Source: Planococcus sp. 107-1
GTDB lineage: Bacteria; Bacillota; Bacilli; Bacillales_A; Planococcaceae
Reading direction: 5' to 3'
Length of the DNA: 64,000 nucleotides
NCBI RefSeq assembly: GCF_021513255.1
Contig: NZ_CP090977.1
Location: forward strand, 1,860,001 to 1,924,000
In this document: positions 8,227 through 15,732 of the stretch, one piece after another
How the letters are laid out: each line of letters begins with the position of its first letter
Position numbering within the stretch: the stretch's first letter is position 1
Program-made: the position numbers and the translations under genes
The notes under the pieces: generated by a model
What the model saw: only the letters and a program-made list of their open reading frames with translations
Told to the model about the DNA's origin: nothing
Database searches by the model: none

Positions 8227-9834
8227 ATGATAGCTGTAAATGATGTAAGTCTTCGCTTTGGCGACCGTAAACTTTTCGAAGATGTAAATATTCAATTCAA
8301 CCCTGGCAACTGCTACGGATTAATCGGTGCAAACGGTGCGGGCAAATCCACGTTCATCAAAATCCTTTCGGGTGATTTGGAAGCGCAAAGCGGAAATGTG
8401 TCCATGGGTTCAGGCGAACGCCTTGCTGTACTCAAGCAGGATCACTTCGAATACGAAGAACACGCAGTTCTTGAAACGGTCATCATGGGCCATAAAAAAC
8501 TCTATGAAATCATGGCTGAAAAAAATGCGATTTATATGAAAGAAGATTTCTCCGATGAAGATGGAATGCGCGCTGCCGAACTTGAAGGCGAATTCGCTGA
8601 ATTGAACGGGTGGGAAGCGGAATCTGAAGCGGCGATTTTGCTTCAAGGCCTTGGCATTTCCGAGGACCTTCACGATAAAAAAATGGCTGAACTTTCCGGT
8701 TCGGACAAAGTAAAAGTATTGCTTGCCCAAGCTTTATTCGGCAAGCCGGACGTCCTTCTTCTGGATGAGCCGACGAACCATTTGGACTTGAATGCCATCA
8801 AATGGCTGGAAGAGTTTTTGATCAACTTTGAAAACACCGTTATTGTCGTTTCGCATGACCGCCACTTCTTGAACAAAGTCTGCACGCATATCGCTGACCT
8901 TGATTTCGGCAAAATTCAATTGTACGTAGGAAACTACGACTTCTGGTATGAATCAAGCCAATTGGCTACTCGTCTTGCGAGTGACCAAAATGCGAAAAAA
9001 GAAGAGAAAATTAAAGAGCTTCAAGCGTTTATCGCGCGTTTCTCTGCGAATGCTTCTAAATCGAAGCAGGCAACATCGCGTAAGAAAATGCTCGATAAAA
9101 TCGAACTTGATGATATCCGCCCTTCTTCCCGCAAATATCCGTTCGTCAACTTTACAATCGGCCGCGAAATCGGAAACGATGTTTTGACGGTAAGAGATGT
9201 TAGCCAAAAAGTGGACGGCAATCAATTGCTGAATAACATCAGTTTCAATATGAACAAAGAAGATAAAATCGTCTTGATCGGCGATCCGCTTGCAAAATCA
9301 GCGCTTCTCCGCATTTTAGCTGAAGAAGACGAGCCGGCAACCGGTTCGATTTCTTGGGGTGTAACCACTTCCCGTGCGTATCTGCCAATCGACAATACGG
9401 CTTATTTCGAAGGCAGCGAGCAATCCCTAGTGGATTGGCTGCGCCAATATTCACCAGAAGACGAAAGCGAAACCTTCCTTCGCGGCTTCCTCGGCAGAAT
9501 GCTGTTCTCCGGCGAAGAAGTGAAAAAGAAACCTTCTGTCCTTTCCGGTGGCGAAAAAGTGCGCTGCATGCTTTCAAAAATGATGCTTTCGCACGCGAAC
9601 GTCTTACTGCTTGATGAGCCGACGAACCACTTGGACCTAGAATCCATCCAAGCGCTCAATAACGGGATGATCGCCTTTAAAGGCGCGATGGTCTTCACAT
9701 CACATGACCATCAGTTTATCCAAACCGTTGCGAACCGCGTCATCGAAATCCGTGAAGACGGAACCATCCTTGATAAGCAACTAGGCTACGATGAATTCCT
9801 TGAGTGGAAAGAAGCTCAAGGCATCACAAATTAA
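8227..9834 (+). CDS. ykpA: ABC-F family ATPase (YkpA/YbiT type)
   Basis: Ribosome-associated ABC-F protein of 535 residues with two nucleotide-binding domains and no membrane segments. Domain 1 has Walker A GANGAGKS near residue 38, signature LSGSDKVKV and Walker B LLLDEPTNHLD. The linker between domains (about residues 240-310) is basic and helical, with SKSKQATSRKK, as expected for the P-site tRNA-interaction motif. Domain 2 has a normal signature (LSGGEKVRC) and Walker B, but its P-loop region near residue 351 reads IGDPLAKSALL, lacking the GxxGxGKS consensus. I recall a similarly degenerate second P-loop in B. subtilis YkpA. Likely role: translation quality control rather than transport. 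Confidence 0.88.
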   Translation: MIAVNDVSLRFGDRKLFEDVNIQFNPGNCYGLIGANGAGKSTFIKILSGDLEAQSGNVSMGSGERLAVLKQDHFEYEEHAVLETVIMGHKKLYEIMAEKNAIYMKEDFSDEDGMRAAELEGEFAELNGWEAESEAAILLQGLGISEDLHDKKMAELSGSDKVKVLLAQALFGKPDVLLLDEPTNHLDLNAIKWLEEFLINFENTVIVVSHDRHFLNKVCTHIADLDFGKIQLYVGNYDFWYESSQLATRLASDQNAKKEEKIKELQAFIARFSANASKSKQATSRKKMLDKIELDDIRPSSRKYPFVNFTIGREIGNDVLTVRDVSQKVDGNQLLNNISFNMNKEDKIVLIGDPLAKSALLRILAEEDEPATGSISWGVTTSRAYLPIDNTAYFEGSEQSLVDWLRQYSPEDESETFLRGFLGRMLFSGEEVKKKPSVLSGGEKVRCMLSKMMLSHANVLLLDEPTNHLDLESIQALNNGMIAFKGAMVFTSHDHQFIQTVANRVIEIREDGTILDKQLGYDEFLEWKEAQGITN

Positions 9835-9844
9835 TTTATGATTT

Positions 9845-9876
9845 AACCGCCTCTCTTCATAGAGAGGCGGTTTTTT
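9845..9876 (+). terminator. Terminator of the ABC-F gene
   Basis: AACCGCCTCTC (9845-9855) pairs perfectly with GAGAGGCGGTT (9862-9872), followed by a T run. Confidence 0.92.
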
Positions 9877-9902
9877 ATGCCGCGATACTCAAATGAATGA
9901 GT

Positions 9903-10020
9903 TATGCGCGTTCAGATGAATTTGCGCGCGGTTAAAAAGAAATAAGCGCGTTCGTGCGAGTTTGCGCGCGTTCAAAGCGAAATGCGCTCGCTCAGGAGCA
10001 TTTGCGCGCTCCAGTATATT
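9903..10020. repeat. Three tandem copies of a 40-bp GCGCG-rich composite repeat
   Basis: The block alternates an 18-base element (9903-9920, 9943-9960, 9983-10000; consensus TAAGCGCGTTCnnnnGAA) and a 22-base element starting TTTGCGCGC (9921, 9961, 10001), giving an exact 40-bp period. It is noncoding, since 40 is not a multiple of three, and lies between two terminators. It resembles the short GCGCG-rich intergenic repeats I recall from other Bacillales genomes, but I cannot name the family. Confidence 0.7.
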
Positions 10021-10050
10021 ACGCCTCTTCCCTCCACCCAACGATGCGCC

Positions 10051-10099
10051 AAAATAAAAACTGCAGGCAAACCCAAATTCACGGATTTGCCTGCAGTTT
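10051..10099 (-). terminator. Terminator of the DUF1232 gene
   Basis: On the minus strand AAACTGCAGGCAAATCC pairs with GGGTTTGCCTGCAGTTT (one G-U pair), with a following TTTTTATTTT. Confidence 0.88.
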
Positions 10100-10116
10100 A
10101 AACTTACTATCCTATT

Positions 10117-10593
10117 TTATTTCATGAAACGCTTCACCAAACGGCCTGCCGGCAATTTGGAAACGAATTTATTGCCTGAATTGGATATGCCGCGGACAAC
10201 GGACAAGAGTTCGTCATCACCAGCCCAATGCTCTTCAATGACTTCAATCGGGAATTTATTGAGCAGTGTATTGATGACAAAAACAGCTACTACCACGTCA
10301 TCCAGGAAACCGCCCGGTCCAACAATGAATTCCGGCAAAAAGTCAATCGGTGCGATAAAGTAAAGAATCCCGGCGCCTACCATGCCCTTGTTCTTAGCAT
10401 CGATCCGGCTGTCGAGCATCAATTTCGTCAGCAAATGGAAAAGATCTGGCGCAAATAGAATATATTTGCTGAAGCGGCTCAGCGGTCCGGACTTGTTTTC
10501 TAGCCAATGCTCGATTTTGCTGCGCAAATTTTGATAAAAGTCCTTCTGCTCATCTGTTGATGGCAGTGGTTTCTTTAAATATGCATCCGTCAT
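10117..10593 (-). CDS. DUF1232 (YkvA) family membrane protein
   Basis: Small protein of 158 residues with the DUF1232 core centred on residues 80-120: the phrase YFIAPIDFLPEFIVG followed by GFLDDVVVAVFVINTLL. The family is widespread and of unknown function; the core probably forms two membrane-associated helices. AAAAAGGAGATTAGTCT precedes the ATG. The gene is upstream of a strong terminator and downstream of a cold-shock-domain gene on the same strand, so the two may be cotranscribed. Confidence 0.8.
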   Translation of the reverse strand: MTDAYLKKPLPSTDEQKDFYQNLRSKIEHWLENKSGPLSRFSKYILFAPDLFHLLTKLMLDSRIDAKNKGMVGAGILYFIAPIDFLPEFIVGPGGFLDDVVVAVFVINTLLNKFPIEVIEEHWAGDDELLSVVRGISNSGNKFVSKLPAGRLVKRFMK

Positions 10594-10637
10594 AGACTAA
10601 TCTCCTTTTTGTAACTGAATTTTTGACACGAGTGAGT

Positions 10638-10880
10638 TTAGAAATCCATCGTGATGTTTGTTGCGATTCTTTCTTTTCCCGGTGCGCCATCCACCGCGAT
10701 GAAATTAACGATCATGCCTTCTTTGAAATTCGAAACGTCATCTGTATCCGTATGCTTGGCATGGGTGAAGAACATCTCCCCATTATCGCCCTTTATATAG
10801 CCAAAGCCTTTTGCTGTGTCAAAAGAGACGACAACGCCTCTTAAGTCTTCGGTTCTCTGCATATCGTTTGATCCTGCCAT
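10638..10880 (-). CDS. Divergent cold-shock-domain protein
   Basis: An 80-residue protein that keeps the outline of a cold-shock domain but is strongly diverged from true Csp proteins. The RNP1-like element reads KGFGYI and the RNP2-like element MFFTHAKH in place of VFVHFSAI; the WFN loop of Csp proteins is replaced by SFDTAKG. It has an N-terminal extension of about 13 polar residues. Likely a nucleic-acid-binding protein, but several base-stacking aromatics are lost, so RNA binding is not assured. AGGAGGG precedes the ATG. A genuine csp gene lies just upstream on the same strand. Confidence 0.65.
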   Translation of the reverse strand: MAGSNDMQRTEDLRGVVVSFDTAKGFGYIKGDNGEMFFTHAKHTDTDDVSNFKEGMIVNFIAVDGAPGKERIATNITMDF

Positions 10881-11016
10881 TCTATTCCCTCCTATTTAAG
10901 TTCATCTATCCCTATCTCATTTATACCCATAACCCGTCATTTTTTAAACAATAGCTGGTTTTCAAATCCACTTAAATAAAACTTATAATTCTGAATAAAA
11001 AGAAATTATTTACAGA

Positions 11017-11051
11017 CAAAAAAAGAACCGCCCATCAAATGAGCGGTTCTT
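11017..11051 (-). terminator. Terminator of csp
   Basis: AAGAACCGCCCA (11023-11034) and TGAGCGGTTCTT (11040-11051) form a stem; on the minus strand a T run follows. Confidence 0.9.
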
Positions 11052-11056
11052 GGAGA

Positions 11057-11257
11057 TTATAGTTTAGTAACATTTGTAGCTTGAGGTCCGCGGTTGCCTT
11101 CCTCTACTTCAAACTCAACTTTTTGTCCTTCGTCAAGCGTTTTAAAGCCTTCGCCTTGGATCGCTGAGAAGTGAACGAATACGTCATCTCCGCCTTCAAC
11201 TTCGATAAAACCGAAACCTTTTTCTGAGTTGAACCATTTTACTGTACCTTGTTGCAT
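11057..11257 (-). CDS. Cold-shock protein (CspA/CspB family)
   Basis: A 66-residue single-domain RNA chaperone that binds single-stranded RNA and DNA and relieves cold-induced structure. Both nucleic-acid motifs are intact: RNP1 as KGFGFIEV and RNP2 as VFVHFSAI, plus the N-terminal GTVKWFN. The start is the ATG at 11257, preceded by ACAGGAGGTAG; the in-frame upstream extension is leader sequence. The mRNA leader is about 160 bases with a long hairpin (11304-11367) and a strong promoter at 11426-11453, an arrangement typical of cold-regulated csp genes. Confidence 0.95.
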   Translation of the reverse strand: MQQGTVKWFNSEKGFGFIEVEGGDDVFVHFSAIQGEGFKTLDEGQKVEFEVEEGNRGPQATNVTKL

Positions 11258-11303
11258 GTGTACTACCTCCTGTAGATAAAAAATTTGCAATATGGAATTT
11301 CCA

Positions 11304-11367
11304 TAAAAAAATTCACATATTCAAAAAAGTACCATAACGTGCTGATCACTTTTTTGAATAGGTGAAT
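11304..11367 (-). promoter_or_regulatory. Long hairpin with T run in the csp leader
   Basis: On the minus strand ATTCAC-C-TATTCAAAAAAGT (read 11367 to 11348) pairs with ACTTTTTTGAATA-T-GTGAAT (11330 to 11311): 19 of 20 pairs, 17-base loop, then seven T (11310-11304). A second small palindrome, TATGGAAATTCCATA, follows at 11291-11305. It sits between the promoter and the start codon, so it could be an attenuator, an RNA thermometer, or the 3' end of a short leader RNA. Confidence 0.7.
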
Positions 11368-11425
11368 AGCTGTTGCTGGTGAAATCTAATTTTTAACTTC
11401 GCTGAAACCTTAGTTCTATATATTC

Positions 11426-11453
11426 ATTATAGCAAGTAAATTAGAAAAGTCAA
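11426..11453 (-). promoter_or_regulatory. Sigma-A promoter of csp
   Basis: On the minus strand TTGACT (11453-11448), a 16-base spacer ending in TGC, and a perfect TATAAT (11431-11426). The predicted transcript start is near 11419, giving a leader of about 160 bases. Confidence 0.85.
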
Positions 11454-11459
11454 ATAAAT

Positions 11460-11756
11460 CTAAAAACTTTTTATTGGGCTGCCATTTTCAAGCCAAAGTA
11501 TGCCATGATACATCTGCATGTCGTCATCACATGATTCGCAATACTCAATTTCGCCTTCGCGCCAAAAAGTAGCGAACGCTTCTTCCCGGATTTCACTTTG
11601 AGGATACTTCCCTTTTAACTGTTCCACTAATTGATTCCGGTATGTTAGGGCTTCAATTTTACGGGCGAAGGTTTTTCTGAAAACAACTTTCTCTTCCCAT
11701 TCTTCAAACATCCACCAAGGTTCAAACTCCGCTTTCATATAAATTACTTCATGCAT
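11460..11756 (-). CDS. DUF1033 family protein
   Basis: A 98-residue protein beginning MHEVIYMKAEFEPWWMFEEW, the recognisable start of the DUF1033 family of Bacillales; function unknown. It is rich in Trp, Glu and Phe and has two cysteines near the C-terminus (EYCESCDDD). The longer in-frame reading to 11915 has no ribosome binding site and is rejected; GGAG ten bases before the ATG at 11756 supports the shorter form. The csp promoter lies directly beyond its stop codon. Confidence 0.75.
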   Translation of the reverse strand: MHEVIYMKAEFEPWWMFEEWEEKVVFRKTFARKIEALTYRNQLVEQLKGKYPQSEIREEAFATFWREGEIEYCESCDDDMQMYHGILWLENGSPIKSF

Positions 11757-11956
11757 GGACCGGCAACTCCATTTCTCTACTATGCATTTTGCCAAATTTT
11801 TAAGCGCTTGTCCAGTATTTCGAATCTTTTGGCGCTCAGCCCGCAAAGTTTGTATTGCCCTTCCCTTCGCTGTAAAATATAAGGTAGACAAGCAAATAAG
11901 TGAAACTTTTTGCATATTGAAACGTATTATTGAGTAGCAGTAAAGGAGGAATTCCG

Positions 11957-12658
11957 ATGAAGGCTTTTGAAAACTTCATAAAACGGCAAACCATCAGCCT
12001 GCCGCTTATGACAGTGATGTTCCCGGTGCTGTATATGGGTGCTGAAATCGGCCTGATCGCTTCAGGGGCAGTAGCAGCCGGAACCTATATCGCCAGTAAT
12101 ACGACCGTCAAACAAATACAATTCTCCTCCGATTCCAAGAAACTCGGAATGACCCGGAGCGAATATAAACATATCCGCCATCAAGTAAAAGAAGCAAAAA
12201 ACAAAATCAAACAGCTCCAAGGAAATTATTACCGTGTGCGCTCCATTGCATCATTCAAGCAATTGATGGAATTGACCCGGTACTCGAATAAAATCTTGCA
12301 GCAAGTCCAATTGAATCCCCGGAAATTTTATCTAGTGGAATCATTCTTTTATTCCCATTTGGATACGGCATTGGAATTGACCGAGAAGTATACGCTTCTT
12401 GTCGGCCAGCCGGTAAAAGACCGGGAGTTGAAAATTGCACTGCAGGATACGCGCGAAACACTTCGGTCGATGACCAGTGTAATGGAACGGGATTTGCAGA
12501 AAGTGCTGTCCATGGACGTGGAGAAACTTCGGATGGAACTTGATTTTGCCCGGTTGACGGTAGACCAGCACAATAATCAGAAATTGCTCGTGCAAGAAGC
12601 GCCATCAGACAATGAAGGAGACGTGGAACATGACACAAAATCGATCGAATCAAAGTGA
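11957..12658 (+). CDS. xpaC: XpaC-like membrane protein
   Basis: A 233-residue protein of the family named after hydrolysis of 5-bromo-4-chloroindolyl phosphate (XpaC). Two adjacent hydrophobic helices near residues 14-50 are followed by a long charged helical C-terminal region (SRSEYKHIRHQVKEAKNKIK-like), which faces the cytoplasm by inference. The start ATG at 11957 follows AAAGGAGG. The gene overlaps the downstream telA/yaaN-like gene by 29 bases, and the pair is conserved in Bacillales as far as I recall. The biochemical role is unproven; the gene pair is often linked to envelope stress and tellurite. Confidence 0.8.
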   Translation: MKAFENFIKRQTISLPLMTVMFPVLYMGAEIGLIASGAVAAGTYIASNTTVKQIQFSSDSKKLGMTRSEYKHIRHQVKEAKNKIKQLQGNYYRVRSIASFKQLMELTRYSNKILQQVQLNPRKFYLVESFFYSHLDTALELTEKYTLLVGQPVKDRELKIALQDTRETLRSMTSVMERDLQKVLSMDVEKLRMELDFARLTVDQHNNQKLLVQEAPSDNEGDVEHDTKSIESK

Positions 12659-13811
12659 ATTGGATGATTTGCTAGGCAACCCATTCGGCATGGAACCTAT
12701 GAAAGAAGAAGTGAATTTGACAAAACGCGAAGACGGCCGCCCCGTCGCTTTAATGGAACGTCTGACTAAAGACGAACAGGAAAAAGCGCGTGAACTGGCC
12801 AAGCAGATTCCTGCAGGCAATTACGAGGCCATTTTAACTTATGGGGCCAATGCCCAAAATCAATTGGGGCAGTTTTCGCATAAGATGCTCGACCATGTGC
12901 AGCAAAAAGACATCGGGCCAGTTGGCGATGTTCTCCATGACCTGATGAAAAAATTGCAGGAATTGAATCCGGAAGAACTTTCCCAGGAAAAACGCTCTGG
13001 CCTCCGCAAATTATTCGCTAAGGCAAAATATTCCGTACAGGAAATGATGACAAAATACCAAAAGCTCAGCACACAAGTAGACCGTATCAGCGTCCAATTG
13101 GACCACTCGAAACGCGGGCTATTGGAAGACGTTCAAATGCTTGAGCAATTATACGACCAAAACAAAACCTATTTCCAGGCATTGAATGTCTATATCGCTG
13201 CAGCTGAACTAAAACGCGATGAAATTCTCAACGAGACCATCCCTGCCCTGCGAAAAAAAGCGGAACAGTCGAATGACCAAATGGCTTACCAGGAAGTAAA
13301 CGATATGGCGCAATTCTTGGATCGCTTGGAAAAACGGTTGTATGATCTGCAGTTATCCCGCCAGATCACCATCCAAAGTGCACCGCAAATCCGGATGATC
13401 CAGCAAACAAACCAAACCTTGGCTGAGAAAATCCAGTCTTCCATCATGACTTCGATCCCGTTATGGAAAAATCAGATCGCCATCGCTTTGACGCTGAACC
13501 GCCAGATGAAAGCGGTCGAAGCACAAAAGCAAGTGACTTCCACGACCAACGAATTGCTATTGAAGAACTCAGAGATGCTGAAACTCAATTCAATTGAAAC
13601 CGCTAAAGAAAATGAACGCGGTTTGGTTGAAATCGAAACGCTTAAACAGACGCAGGAAAATCTTTTAACTACCATTGAAGAAACATTGCGCATCCAAGCG
13701 GAAGGACGCAAAAACCGCAAAGCGGCAGAAATTGAAATTGGCCGCATGGAAGAAGACCTAAAGCAACGGTTATTGTCCATCCAAGACGATCGTGAAGGCA
13801 ACCGCCCATAA
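12630..13811 (+). CDS. yaaN: TelA/YaaN-like toxic anion resistance protein
   Basis: Soluble, almost entirely helical protein of about 393 residues of the TelA family (tellurite and toxic-anion resistance). Long heptad-rich stretches indicate coiled coil through most of its length, and there is no catalytic motif. The ATG at 12630 has AAGGAG upstream and lies inside the end of xpaC, so translation is coupled. The family partner phrase SIPLWKNQIAIALTLNRQ lies near residue 280. How TelA proteins confer resistance is unknown; a structural partner of the membrane protein XpaC is a reasonable inference. Confidence 0.87.
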   Translation: MTQNRSNQSELDDLLGNPFGMEPMKEEVNLTKREDGRPVALMERLTKDEQEKARELAKQIPAGNYEAILTYGANAQNQLGQFSHKMLDHVQQKDIGPVGDVLHDLMKKLQELNPEELSQEKRSGLRKLFAKAKYSVQEMMTKYQKLSTQVDRISVQLDHSKRGLLEDVQMLEQLYDQNKTYFQALNVYIAAAELKRDEILNETIPALRKKAEQSNDQMAYQEVNDMAQFLDRLEKRLYDLQLSRQITIQSAPQIRMIQQTNQTLAEKIQSSIMTSIPLWKNQIAIALTLNRQMKAVEAQKQVTSTTNELLLKNSEMLKLNSIETAKENERGLVEIETLKQTQENLLTTIEETLRIQAEGRKNRKAAEIEIGRMEEDLKQRLLSIQDDREGNRP

Positions 13812-13814
13812 ACT

Positions 13815-13857
13815 TTAAAAAATCCCCGGAAGCACACCGCTTCCGGGGATTTTTTAT
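13815..13857. terminator. Bidirectional terminator after telA/yaaN
   Basis: AATCCCCGGAAGC (13821-13833) with GCTTCCGGGGATT (13839-13851), an A run before and a T run after. It lies between convergent genes. Confidence 0.93.
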
Positions 13858-13869
13858 CTCTGCCACAGA

Positions 13870-15723
13870 TCAGCCCGACTGGATCACTAAATGCAATGTC
13901 CGTTTCAGCAAGCGCAAAGTCTGCTCTACAAATTGCTCCAAAGAATCTGCACTGACTGATTTATTGCCGTACATCATCTGATAAAACGAAGCTTGCTCTT
14001 CAGAAATTGCCTCGCTGCTCAAAAACAGATGAAGCACTTCGATGGCGCTTTTTTTCGCCTCTAAAACAGCGTTTGCCGTATCCACTACACCGTTCTCAGC
14101 ATAATCATAGGCAGATGGCTCACCATCTGAAAAGACCAGTAAAAAGCGGTGTTTTTCGGTTCGCTGCTGAAGGCGTTCCGTCATCCATCGGATCGCAAAG
14201 CCATCCCGGTTGTCTTCATGGGCTTCCAGCGAAAAAATTTCCTGCGCATGGTCGCGGCTGCCATCTTCAAATTTATGCATCCATTCGAAATAATTGGGCT
14301 GGCTAGCTTCACTTGCTTCGTAGGCGTCTTCATAAAACAAGACGATTTCATGCGGAACATTGAGATTCCGCAAAACATCATGGAATAACAAGACCGCTTG
14401 CTTTGTTTCCTCTAATTTGTCCACCATCGAAGCAGAACCGTCGATCAACAAGCAGAACACCGCATCCAATTCTTTCGAAGGCGCCGTTTTGCGGTAAAAA
14501 GGTTTGGGACGTTCTTCAATAAGCAAAGGCAGTAAATTTCTCGACAGCCTGCCCGCATTCAAATTCCCTCTCGGCTCTTGCCTGCGCTGCGTCATTCTCT
14601 TTTTCAACTCTTTTAAAAGAGCCCGTACATATGGCGCTTGCTTTCTTCTCCATCCTTCAATGTCATGCCGGTGATCACCAGACAATTCAATCCGTTTTTC
14701 CGTATATTCGACCGCCGCGTTGGTGGAACCGAATTTCCCTGCGGCTTTTTTCGGTTTATCTTCCATCTTCCGGTCGTTTTCATCGTTATCTGCAACATGT
14801 TCTCCTGCAGAGTTTCCTTGGGCAGTTTGCTCCGGTTCCCCGCTGCCGTCGTCTTCCCTGCCGCCATCCGCTAGCTGCGAGTCGCCTTTATCCAGTTCGA
14901 ATTCCATGGCAGGAGAGGCATCGATTTCGGTTTCCCGGTGCCACATCTGGAACCACTCTTCAATGGTATCAATGCTTTCCTCTTCTTTTGATGCTTCTGT
15001 TTCCATCCCGTCGTAATAGCGGAACGGCGGAACTTCATCGATCGAGTCGCCAAATGTATAATAGCTGAGCACCATGTCATCATGGAGTAAATATTCAAGG
15101 CGTCCCATGAGGCTATCTACAACTGCCCCAGAGTCGGCAGTCGACTTCGCATCGAACATTCTTGACCAGAAGAAGAACAGTTCGCTATAAGTTTCGTGCA
15201 TTTCCACAGATTGGCCGCGAAGCGCCAAAAAAGCAGCATTTAAAAATGCCTCGGCTTTAAAGCCTTTTTGCATATTTTGACGGTACTGGTCTTTATGGTA
15301 TTCGATATAGACACTTTCCCGAACCGCAAAAGCTTCACGGGTTCCAGGCCGTTCTCCGCTAACCTGCTCAATCAACCGGAACTCCTCAGAACAGAGGAGC
15401 AATTGCTGCCGCATATGAGGCAAAACGCTTTCTTCCTGCAGAAATCGCCGCCAACTGCCCAAATTGAAATGGCGCCAATAACCTGCCGCAAGCAAATAAA
15501 TATCGGATAAATAGCCATTTCGCTCTATTTGCCTTGGCCGGTGGCGCCAAAACACACTGATGGAAAGCGCGGATTCGGACGGTCGGAACTCCAGCAGTTT
15601 GCGTGTGGTCACTTTCAGGAAAGGGGCATCTGCAAGCGCCCCTGCCAGCATTTCCATCTGATGCAGCAATTTCGTATCGATGGTTTCATTGTTAAACTGA
15701 ATAAATCGATTGACAGATGCCAT
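13870..15723 (-). CDS. yojO: VWA-domain protein (YojO/NorD/CobT-like)
   Basis: A 617-residue protein with a C-terminal von Willebrand A domain whose metal-ion-dependent adhesion site reads DGSAS near residue 428, followed by the conserved Thr/Asp loops (FSDGEPSAYDY). The N-terminal 250 residues are helical, and the middle (residues 270-330) is very acidic and low-complexity. It is paired, ten bases apart, with an upstream MoxR-family AAA+ ATPase; such pairs act as activating chaperones that insert metals or remodel protein complexes (NorQ-NorD, CobS-CobT). In B. subtilis the homologous yojN-yojO lie beside odhAB, as here. The client is unknown. Confidence 0.82.
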   Translation of the reverse strand: MASVNRFIQFNNETIDTKLLHQMEMLAGALADAPFLKVTTRKLLEFRPSESALSISVFWRHRPRQIERNGYLSDIYLLAAGYWRHFNLGSWRRFLQEESVLPHMRQQLLLCSEEFRLIEQVSGERPGTREAFAVRESVYIEYHKDQYRQNMQKGFKAEAFLNAAFLALRGQSVEMHETYSELFFFWSRMFDAKSTADSGAVVDSLMGRLEYLLHDDMVLSYYTFGDSIDEVPPFRYYDGMETEASKEEESIDTIEEWFQMWHRETEIDASPAMEFELDKGDSQLADGGREDDGSGEPEQTAQGNSAGEHVADNDENDRKMEDKPKKAAGKFGSTNAAVEYTEKRIELSGDHRHDIEGWRRKQAPYVRALLKELKKRMTQRRQEPRGNLNAGRLSRNLLPLLIEERPKPFYRKTAPSKELDAVFCLLIDGSASMVDKLEETKQAVLLFHDVLRNLNVPHEIVLFYEDAYEASEASQPNYFEWMHKFEDGSRDHAQEIFSLEAHEDNRDGFAIRWMTERLQQRTEKHRFLLVFSDGEPSAYDYAENGVVDTANAVLEAKKSAIEVLHLFLSSEAISEEQASFYQMMYGNKSVSADSLEQFVEQTLRLLKRTLHLVIQSG

Positions 15724-15732
15724 ACTTCACAC

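Noticed and set aside
9903..10020. CRISPR-like repeat array
   Set aside because: The repeats are contiguous with no unique spacers, have alternate units, and no cas genes are nearby.
11757..11915. N-terminal extension of the DUF1033 protein
   Set aside because: The reading upstream of the ATG at 11756 has no ribosome binding site and does not resemble the family.
14631..15068. 145-residue plus-strand ORF inside the VWA gene
   Set aside because: Antisense of the acidic low-complexity region; no start signal.
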